The notes under the pieces were generated by a model. It was given only the letters and a program-made list of their open reading frames with translations, was not told the DNA's origin and did not search any database. A stretch of DNA of 64,000 bases from Acidimicrobiaceae bacterium (GTDB taxonomy: Bacteria > Actinomycetota > Acidimicrobiia > Acidimicrobiales > RAAP-2): the NCBI GenBank assembly GCA_003151235.1, contig PLWZ01000072.1, forward strand, positions 1 through 64,000, written 5' to 3'. A program made the translations under genes and the position numbers. Positions 7,194 through 13,071 of this stretch are shown here, one piece after another; the first letter of the stretch is position 1; each line of letters opens with the position of its first letter.

Positions 7194-7505
7194 CTATTGG
7201 GACGGGACGTAGCCGGCGGGGAGCGGAAGGTCGAGGTGCTTGCGGGCCTCGTCCGCTATGCGTTCGAGCGAGGTCGCACCTGCCGGCGGTGTCGGCACGG
7301 GGACGTGGCTTCCGCTCGGTGGGGATGTCGGCGACGGGGATACGGCCGATACGGTCGGGTCCGGGGTTGTCTCTGGTGGCAAGGGCCGGCCAGTGGCTCC
7401 ATTGACGGAGCGGGGAAGCTTCCGCAACTGGTCGGCTATCCGACTGTGCGAGCTCTCGGGTCGGGTGTAGCCGTCTCCTGATTCGACGGGTCGGGTGCTG
7501 GTCAT
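7194..7505 (-). CDS. Hypothetical Pro/Ser/Thr-rich element protein
   Basis: A 103-residue protein with a charged N-terminal helix (SRIADQLRKLP), a low-complexity Pro/Ser/Thr linker (about 40-75) and a short C-terminal helix (LERIADEARKHLDLP). The two helices resemble each other (RIADQLRKL and RIADEARKHL), suggesting a repeated short motif joined by a flexible linker. It lies between the VRR-NUC gene and the coiled-coil gene on the same strand. Function unknown. Confidence 0.5.
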   Translation of the reverse strand: MTSTRPVESGDGYTRPESSHSRIADQLRKLPRSVNGATGRPLPPETTPDPTVSAVSPSPTSPPSGSHVPVPTPPAGATSLERIADEARKHLDLPLPAGYVPSQ

Positions 7506-7662
7506 TTGTTGTGCTCCTTCAGTGCTTGGGATTGGAGAGGTGCCCTTCGAGCAAGCTGCCTTGCGGCCAAGGGCAAGACCGTTTGCCGCGGGCCAGGGTG
7601 GCCGGCGGAGGTCAGCGGGACGCGGCTACCAACCGCGCGCTCGAGGGCAGAAATAGAGCGGT

Positions 7663-8001
7663 TCACGCCAGCACCCGCTCGACCTTCGGCCAGTCAGACG
7701 GGCGGAAGACGTACACCTCAGCCTTGGCCGCCTCGAGTGCCGTTATCCAGTCGCTCTGGAGCGTGCTCAGTACGCCGTGTTCGCTCTTGAGCTCGGCGCA
7801 GACGACGCGCTCTCGGACGAGGCACAGATCCGGCCACCCCTGCGCGTCGAAGGACACCGCCGTGCGCCATCCCGAAGCGGTACGGCCGGGACGGAAATGG
7901 CAGACCCGCCAGCCCTTTAGGTGGGCGAGCTCGACCACCTGCTCCATGAACTGGACCTCCGTCGTCGAGGCGTCGAGAAGGGCGCGGGTGTCGGTGGTCA
8001 T
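7663..8001 (-). CDS. VRR-NUC domain nuclease
   Basis: The 112-residue product is a stand-alone VRR-NUC (PD-(D/E)xK superfamily) protein. Visible motifs are a GWPDLCLVRE segment (catalytic Asp), VVCAELKSEHG (the ExK pair) and LQSDWITALEAAKAEVYVFRPSDW, which is the usual Q-x-x-W-x-x-L helix and final strand. The ATG at 8001 overlaps the stop of the SWIM-protein gene in an ATGA junction and is preferred over the longer upstream frame. Stand-alone VRR-NUC proteins are common in phage and element replication modules, where they are thought to process branched DNA. Confidence 0.85.
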   Translation of the reverse strand: MTTDTRALLDASTTEVQFMEQVVELAHLKGWRVCHFRPGRTASGWRTAVSFDAQGWPDLCLVRERVVCAELKSEHGVLSTLQSDWITALEAAKAEVYVFRPSDWPKVERVLA

Positions 8002-8231
8002 CGGGCGACACGACCGGCCGAACAGGTGACCTGCTTGACCGCTTCGACGTGCGAACACCGACCACGAAGCTCGGGGCACGAGCACTCCCAGCGAGCCGAG
8101 AACGAGTCCCAGCGGACCTCGTAGACGTCGTGGTCACCGGCGACGGTGGCAGCCACGAGCTGGTCAGTGGCAAAGCGGATTTGGACCCTCGCCTCGGAAA
8201 GAAGTGCGCGGGCCTTCGTGGCAACCGTCAC
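7998..8231 (-). CDS. SWIM-type zinc finger protein
   Basis: The 77-residue product contains YEVRWDSFSARWECSCPELR followed by GRCSHVEAVKQV, that is CxCx(n)CxH, the SWIM zinc-finger pattern preceded by its typical beta-hairpin. The N-terminal 30 residues form a helix. It overlaps both neighbours (the HTH protein upstream and VRR-NUC downstream) by 4 bases, so the three are translationally coupled. SWIM modules bind DNA or proteins; here it may load or guide the nuclease, which is inference from the coupling. Confidence 0.75.
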   Translation of the reverse strand: MTVATKARALLSEARVQIRFATDQLVAATVAGDHDVYEVRWDSFSARWECSCPELRGRCSHVEAVKQVTCSAGRVAR

Positions 8232-9037
8232 GAGCCCACCCCTTGAAGGGACGGCGAGAACTGGCAGTCGACGTGGATCTGGCCGTCGTCAGCGGAGATG
8301 GCGGCATCGTGCCGCCCGATGCTTTCGGAGCAGCGAGGGCAGCTCGGGAAGGTGCGGGTCATGCACGCGGTGTCATCCTCGGCCGGTTCGAGCTCGAGCA
8401 GAGCGGCGAGCTGCATCGGAGCGATGCCCGGATGCTCAGAGAGAAGCCCGAGCGCGCGGTCTAGGTGCTCTTCGCGAACGCTCTTGAGCGTCGTCGCCTT
8501 GTAGGCCGCGGGGTTGAGGATGCGTGAGGTTGTCGCCGCGATTCGTTGGTCCGCAATGATGCCGAAGGCTTGAGAGATCGTCTCGTCGTCTTCCGAAGAA
8601 GATGACGATTCAATTGACGGTTCAACTGATGATTCTGGTGGCACCGGTGCCACCCCACCCCCCGGCACACGCGCCACCCCACCCCCGGCACCGGTGCCAC
8701 CCCATCCCTGGCAATCTGCCACCCCACCCCCTGGCACATCGCCACCGTCTGCCTCCGAGATATGGACGACGATCCGGTACCTGTTCGACTTGGTTCCGCC
8801 GGACGTGCTGGCCTTGCCACCGCCTCGAATCACCATGACCTCGCCGAGATTTTCGAGGCTTCGGATGCGGCGCTGAGTCGTCCGCTCGTCGATCCGACAC
8901 TTGCGGGCGATGGTCCTGACCGACGGCCAGCACTCGCCCTCATCGTTCGCCATGTCCGCCAGCGACAAGAGCACGAGGAGATCCGTGCCGGCGGCCTTCG
9001 AGTTCTCCCAGACGGCCGACATGACCTTGATGCTCAC
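8228..9037 (-). CDS. HTH replication-initiator-like protein (lambda-O type layout)
   Basis: The 269-residue product begins with a winged-helix domain (about 1-75; SVRTIARKCRIDERTTQRRIRSLENLG) of the HTH_36 type seen in phage and plasmid replication proteins. Residues about 95-135 are a Gly/Pro-rich linker encoded by four DNA repeats (8649-8746), then an acidic Ser/Glu run, a helical region and a C-terminal CPRCSES segment with a later Cys. The layout of an N-terminal DNA-binding domain with direct repeats in the middle of its own gene recalls lambda O. The gene is coupled to the excisionase upstream and the SWIM gene downstream. Role inferred, not shown. Confidence 0.65.
   Translation of the reverse strand: MSIKVMSAVWENSKAAGTDLLVLLSLADMANDEGECWPSVRTIARKCRIDERTTQRRIRSLENLGEVMVIRGGGKASTSGGTKSNRYRIVVHISEADGGDVPGGGVADCQGWGGTGAGGGVARVPGGGVAPVPPESSVEPSIESSSSSEDDETISQAFGIIADQRIAATTSRILNPAAYKATTLKSVREEHLDRALGLLSEHPGIAPMQLAALLELEPAEDDTACMTRTFPSCPRCSESIGRHDAAISADDGQIHVDCQFSPSLQGVGS
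8649..8740. repeat. Four iteron-like direct repeats inside the initiator-like gene
   Basis: Copies of a GCCACCCCACCCCCGGCA-like unit begin at 8649, 8673, 8696 and 8718, a period of 22-24 bases. They encode the GGGVA-type Gly-rich linker. Period and placement are those of origin iterons embedded in an initiator gene, but simple low-complexity coding sequence is the alternative. Confidence 0.5.
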
Positions 9038-9249
9038 GACTCGCCTCGCAGCCCGGTCCCGGGATACACCGTGTCGCGAACGTCACCCGGGGTATCGGCC
9101 CACTCGTCGAGCAACCGTTCCGAAATCACAAGGCGCCGACCGATGCGCCGGACTGGCAGGTGGCCATCACGCGCTAATCGACGAAGGGTCTCAGCGGAGA
9201 TGTTTCGGAGGTGGTCGGACGCCTCCTGCATGTTCAGGAACCGACTCAT
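9034..9249 (-). CDS. xis: Excisionase-like DNA-binding protein
   Basis: The 71-residue product has the MerR-like helix-turn-helix of excisionase-family proteins: a QEASDHLRNISAETLRRLARDG helix pair, then HLPVRRIGRRLVISERLLDEW. It should bend DNA at the att arms and direct excision rather than integration. It overlaps the small ORF upstream and the initiator-like gene downstream by 4 bases each. Being separate from the integrase gene but in the same transcript is usual in actinobacterial integrative elements. Confidence 0.8.
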   Translation of the reverse strand: MSRFLNMQEASDHLRNISAETLRRLARDGHLPVRRIGRRLVISERLLDEWADTPGDVRDTVYPGTGLRGES

Positions 9250-9440
9250 GCCACACCGGCCAGAATCGAAACCAGGCGAACGCGCTGGGCGTCGGTCAGG
9301 CCGGGCGCCTTGCGCCGAATTTCGACGGCCAGCCGTTCTGCGGCAAGGGCGCGTCGCGCTTCGACGAGTTTGGGGTCGTCGGCTGCCCGGTCACGGCTTA
9401 AGGCGGCGACCTGGGCTCTGTAGTGCTTCCACGGTTCCAA
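9246..9440 (-). CDS. Small hypothetical element protein
   Basis: A 64-residue, charged, helical protein (Ala/Arg/Glu-rich) with no recognised domain. Similar small helical ORFs are common just before excisionase genes in actinobacterial elements. Its stop overlaps the excisionase start, which supports it being translated. Confidence 0.6.
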   Translation of the reverse strand: MEPWKHYRAQVAALSRDRAADDPKLVEARRALAAERLAVEIRRKAPGLTDAQRVRLVSILAGVA

Positions 9441-9538
9441 CGTGGGGTCCTCTCGGGGCAGCGTTGTCCACTGCCCCTACTGGGAGCACTACTCGCCGAG
9501 TCAATTAGTGGCCGGCGGCGATCGGCCTTCCTGCTTTC

Positions 9539-9964
9539 CTATGGTAGCTGCACGAGCGACAAGTCAAGGCGATGCCGACCGTGCTCGTGCCAAGTGCGGG
9601 CGGCCGCCACGAGTTCGGCCCGGCGAATCGGCTGGTCCCGCCCGCACTTTCGGCACCGCCATCGGTCGGTCATGCGAACGGCCATGCGACCGTCGAGCAT
9701 GGCCTGGTGCTGGGCGGCCACCGCATCAGGGGAGAGCGGGGCGGCCGCCCGCGTCGTCGCTTCACTCTTGGAAGTGAATCCGTCGCGGAACGCCGTATCG
9801 CCGTCCGCCCAGATGTTGTTGACGACGGTGCACTGCCAGTCCTCGGCCCTTAGCCCGACTTTCCCCAGCACCTTCTCCGGGTGCTGGCCCTTGTCGGTAC
9901 AGATGATGCGAACCACGTCTCCCCGTTGTGCCCAGATCTCCGATGGCGACCGGCGCCGGCTCAT
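9539..9964 (-). CDS. Hypothetical protein with C-terminal zinc-ribbon half
   Basis: The 141-residue product has an N-terminal part with two strands (GDVVRIICTDKG, WQCTVVNNIW) and a C-terminal WRCRKCGRDQPIRR segment. The CxxC knuckle, together with upstream Cys or downstream His (ARTWHEHGRH), could bind zinc. Its ATG overlaps the integrase stop by 4 bases, so it is produced from the integrase transcript. A role in DNA binding or regulation of recombination is plausible, but no family is recognised. Confidence 0.6.
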   Translation of the reverse strand: MSRRRSPSEIWAQRGDVVRIICTDKGQHPEKVLGKVGLRAEDWQCTVVNNIWADGDTAFRDGFTSKSEATTRAAAPLSPDAVAAQHQAMLDGRMAVRMTDRWRCRKCGRDQPIRRAELVAAARTWHEHGRHRLDLSLVQLP

Positions 9965-11121
9965 CGTTCCCCGCCGGTCGGTAACGCCAGCGCCCTGCCC
10001 AGCGCGTCCGCTGCCTCACGGTCCCGCTCAGGTAGAGCGTGAGAGTAGACCCGGAGCGTGGTGGAGGCGTCGCGGTGTCCGAGGCGACCGGCGACCGTCC
10101 TCACGTCGGTCCCCCCGCCGATGAGCTGGGTGGCGGCGAAGTGGCGGAGCTGGTGAAGGTGAACGTCTACCCGTGCCTTAGTGGCGATGTCGCGGACGTA
10201 GTGCGACATCGTGTCCGGTGAGATCGGGGTCGACAGGTTGTAGGTCAGCACCGGTGTGTCGTCGGTCACCGTGACGCCAAGGTCGCTCGCTCGGTCCTCG
10301 AGCCGGGCCCGCTGGCGGCGTAGGACCTCGAGCCCGAACGGGTCGAGGGCCAGCACCCGGGCCGCGTGAGTCTTGGTGTCTTTGGTGATCCACTTCCCGG
10401 CCACTACCGCGACCGACCGCTCGATCCGAAGGGTCGCCGCGTCCAGGTCCACGTCGCCCCACCGAAGCGCACACAGCTCGCCTCGTCGAGCGCCGGTAAC
10501 GGCCGCTAGGGCGATCAGGGCCGCCATGTCCGGGTCGTCGGGCTCGGCGGCGGCGATCATGGCTTGGACGTCCGCGGGCGTTGGCGCGGCCTTCGGAGCC
10601 TGCCTCAAGGGCGGCGGCGTGGTCCTCGCGGCTGGATTGGCGGTCAGGTCGCCCCACTTGACCGCCTGAGCGCACGCAGCGGAGATGACGGCATGGACCC
10701 GGCGGACCGAGGCCGACGACAAGGGCTTCTCCCGGGTGCGGAGCAACGTGTAGAAGGCGTCCAGGACCTCGGGGCCGAGCTTGCGCAGCTCCACCTCGCC
10801 TAGAACGGGCTTGATCGTCTTGTCGATCGTCCTGCGGTGCTCTCGGACGGTTGTAGGCGAGAGGTCCTTGAGCACCGTGGCCCGTGCGAGCCATCGGTCG
10901 AGCAGGGACCCCAGCGTCTCGGCCGGCCCGGCGTGGTCAACGGCGCCCACCTCGGCCACCAGCTCGGCCAGCTTCTCGTCGGCGGCGTCCGCGTTGCCGT
11001 ACGCGGTCCTGGACACGTACACGGGCTTGCTCGTGACCGGCGAGCGGCCGGCATAGGCCCGGAGCTGCCAGACGGCCGTGTCGCCCCTGCCCCGAATCCG
11101 TCGCCGCGAGCCTTTCGCCAT
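9961..11121 (-). CDS. int: Tyrosine recombinase/integrase of the 9.6-kb element
   Basis: The 386-residue product has an N-terminal arm-type DNA-binding domain (1-60), a core-binding domain (about 70-165) and a catalytic domain with all expected residues: Arg212 (TGARRGE), the intact HQLRH box (323-327), His349 (LGH) and Tyr359. The gene starts 67 bases from the tRNA-Thr gene and reads away from it, and a pair of GATATGGA repeats lies in the gap. It is the first gene of the element's leftward operon. Compared with integrase 1 (291-1553), which lacks the second Arg, this one looks functional, so the element may still excise. Confidence 0.95.
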   Translation of the reverse strand: MAKGSRRRIRGRGDTAVWQLRAYAGRSPVTSKPVYVSRTAYGNADAADEKLAELVAEVGAVDHAGPAETLGSLLDRWLARATVLKDLSPTTVREHRRTIDKTIKPVLGEVELRKLGPEVLDAFYTLLRTREKPLSSASVRRVHAVISAACAQAVKWGDLTANPAARTTPPPLRQAPKAAPTPADVQAMIAAAEPDDPDMAALIALAAVTGARRGELCALRWGDVDLDAATLRIERSVAVVAGKWITKDTKTHAARVLALDPFGLEVLRRQRARLEDRASDLGVTVTDDTPVLTYNLSTPISPDTMSHYVRDIATKARVDVHLHQLRHFAATQLIGGGTDVRTVAGRLGHRDASTTLRVYSHALPERDREAADALGRALALPTGGER

Positions 11122-11137
11122 GCACGTCAGGATACCG

Positions 11138-11156
11138 GATATGGATTCGATATGGA
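11138..11156 (+). repeat. Paired GATATGGA repeats, right end of element
   Basis: GATATGGA at 11138 and 11149 (11-bp spacing) lies between the integrase start and the tRNA-embedded att site, matching the pair at 1760/1771 in sequence, spacing and orientation. It is a likely arm-type integrase site that may also autoregulate the integrase promoter. Confidence 0.55.
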
Positions 11157-11186
11157 ACGCCTTTCCGGGCGCACCACTTCTGACCT

Positions 11187-11234
11187 GGAGCCTGGGAGGG
11201 GACTCGAACCCCTGACCTGCGCATTACGAATGCG
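11187..11234 (-). repeat. att site within tRNA-Thr (attR)
   Basis: The 48 bases are identical to 1613-1660 and run from two bases beyond the tRNA 3' end to the base of the anticodon stem. Integration restores an intact tRNA because the element carries the same sequence. Confidence 0.93.
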
Positions 11235-11261
11235 CTGCTCTACCGGCTGAGCTACCCAGGC
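11189..11261 (-). tRNA. tRNA-Thr (anticodon CGT)
   Basis: Read on the minus strand, all four arms fold: acceptor GCCTGGG/CCCAGGC, D-arm GCTC/GAGC, anticodon stem GCGCA/TGCGC with loop TTCGTAA giving anticodon CGT (threonine, codon ACG), and T-arm AGGGG/CCCCT with TTCGAGT. CCA is not encoded. It is the integration target of the element to its left. Confidence 0.95.
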
Positions 11262-11317
11262 GGAAGCCGGCGGCGTCATGAAGCCGCCGACGGGAGCCGT
11301 ATCGTACGCCGCGCTTC

Positions 11318-12409
11318 CTAGGGGTTCGACCCGAGGCGGACCAGCAGCGACTCGAGCAGCAGCGATTCGTTCGGGTTGCGCTCGAGCGACAGTGCCGCAG
11401 CCGTGATCGCGTCCGTGGCCCGGCGGCAACGGTCGATCTCGGCCGGGTCGGCATCCGCCAACGCCACCGCGTGCACCAACCGGTCCCGGTAGGCGCGGGC
11501 GAGAACGCCGAGGCCGGCCCGAATCTCGTCGGTCCGCCAGCGTCGCTCCTCACGGTGGTGGCGGTCGAGCACGTCGCGCCGGCCGGGCACGCTGCGCTCG
11601 CCCAGGCTCTCGGACTCGGCCTCCAATCGGGCCAGCTCGTCGGTGTTGTGGTCGCGCATCGGCGACACCGCCGCCTCGGCGGCCGCCAGGAGGTCGCGGG
11701 TGAGCGAGGCGGCCACCGAGCCCTCCCCGTTCAGGCGGGACGGGACCGAGCGCCACAGGTCGTGGCGGGCCACATACCCGTCGTCCTCGGACAACAACCG
11801 GGCCCGGTCAAGGTCACCACCGCACCCGTCGGCCACCACGGCGGCCCGCTCGGGGTCGACTCCCCGCCCGACCAGCCACCGCTCGATCACCCCCGACGCG
11901 ACCGGCGGGAACCGGACCTCGGCGCACCGGCTGGACACGGTGACCAGTTCGGGCGGCACCGTCTCGCAGAGCAGCACGAAGACCGTGGCCGGCGGCGGCT
12001 CCTCGACGGTCTTCAAGAGGGCCGGGGCCGACCGGATGGCCAGGTGCACATCGCCGACCACCAACACCTGGCGGTGCGCCTCGAACGGGCGGCGCTGGGC
12101 CAGCTGGGCCAGCTTGCGGGCGTCGTCGATGCCGAGCGCGGCGCCGGTCCGTTCGACCAGGACCAGGTCGGGATGGGTCCCGGCCAGCGCACGACGGCAG
12201 GTTTCGCATGCTCCGCAGCCGCCCGACGGGCAGAGCAACGCCGCCGCGAAGGCCCTTGCCGCCGGCCGGACCCCCGATCCATTGGCACCGAGGAACAGAT
12301 AGGCGTGTACGGGATGGCGAGCCGCCGCTCGTAACGTCTCGACCGCCGGGGCCTGGCCCACCACATCGGCGAACAGCTCCGGCACCGGCATGAGGTCCGA
12401 TGCGCTCAT
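11318..12409 (-). CDS. holB: DNA polymerase III delta-prime subunit
   Basis: The 363-residue product belongs to the clamp-loader AAA+ family and should load the beta clamp at replication forks. Visible features are the zinc module CPSGGCGACETC (about 62-73), the sensor/SRC region (VSSRCAEVRFPP) and LLKTVEEPPPATVFVLLCE. The P-loop position reads GANGSGVRP, with the usual Lys replaced, so it is not expected to hydrolyse ATP, as in classical delta-prime. The ATG at 12409 overlaps the tmk stop (ATGA), a very common tmk-holB arrangement; the longer upstream frame is a shadow over tmk. The C-terminus is charged and helical. Confidence 0.93.
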   Translation of the reverse strand: MSASDLMPVPELFADVVGQAPAVETLRAAARHPVHAYLFLGANGSGVRPAARAFAAALLCPSGGCGACETCRRALAGTHPDLVLVERTGAALGIDDARKLAQLAQRRPFEAHRQVLVVGDVHLAIRSAPALLKTVEEPPPATVFVLLCETVPPELVTVSSRCAEVRFPPVASGVIERWLVGRGVDPERAAVVADGCGGDLDRARLLSEDDGYVARHDLWRSVPSRLNGEGSVAASLTRDLLAAAEAAVSPMRDHNTDELARLEAESESLGERSVPGRRDVLDRHHREERRWRTDEIRAGLGVLARAYRDRLVHAVALADADPAEIDRCRRATDAITAAALSLERNPNESLLLESLLVRLGSNP

Positions 12410-13038
12410 TCCGAACCCTTCGGTCGACCGAGACGCTTTGTGAGCACCACCGTCACCTCGCTCGCGACCTCGTCCACGCTCCGGGCCCCGTCGACGACCG
12501 CCCACCGGTTGGGGTCGGACCGGGCGAGCGAACGGAAGCCGTCGGCGACCCGCCGGTGAAAGCCTTCGTCCAGCCGCTCCAGGCGATCGGGCTGGCTGGC
12601 CCTGATCCGGCCCCGGGCCACCTCCAGCGGGACGTCGACGAGGATCGACAGGTCGGCGGCCAGCCCGTCGGTCGCGAACGCCACCAGGTCGACAAGTTCG
12701 CCCTCCTCGAGGCCTCGGCCCGCGCCCTGATAGGCCAGGGTGGAGCCGCTGAATCGGTCGGTGACCACCCATCGGCCGCCGGCCAGGGCCGGGCCGACGA
12801 CCTGGTCGACATGTTGCGCCCGATCGGCCGCCATCAAGAGAGCCTCGGCGCGGGGTGTGACGACGTCCCCCGAGCCGAGCAGGAGTTGGCGCAGCGATGC
12901 ACCAAGCGGCGTATCGCCCGGCTCGAACGTGTAGAGCGCGCCCAGCCATTCGGCGGCCAGCCTGGCCTGTGTCGACTTGCCGCAGCCGTCGATGCCCTCG
13001 AAGGCGATCAGGCGACCCCGGTGATCAGCGCCCGCCAC
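12406..13038 (-). CDS. tmk: Thymidylate kinase
   Basis: Phosphorylates dTMP to dTDP for DNA synthesis. The 210-residue product shows the P-loop EGIDGCGKST (14-23), the catalytic/lid DRFSGSTLAYQGAGRGL region and an arginine-containing substrate segment. It is downstream of topA by 33 bases and overlaps holB by 4 bases, so topA-tmk-holB is a likely operon of DNA metabolism genes. Confidence 0.96.
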   Translation of the reverse strand: MAGADHRGRLIAFEGIDGCGKSTQARLAAEWLGALYTFEPGDTPLGASLRQLLLGSGDVVTPRAEALLMAADRAQHVDQVVGPALAGGRWVVTDRFSGSTLAYQGAGRGLEEGELVDLVAFATDGLAADLSILVDVPLEVARGRIRASQPDRLERLDEGFHRRVADGFRSLARSDPNRWAVVDGARSVDEVASEVTVVLTKRLGRPKGSE

Positions 13039-13071
13039 CTCTTTATTCTGCTTTGTTCGGAGCTGACGGGA

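Noticed and set aside
8641-8750. CRISPR-like array
   Set aside because: The repeat units are contiguous, G/C-simple, lie inside a gene and have no unique spacers; no cas genes exist in the window.
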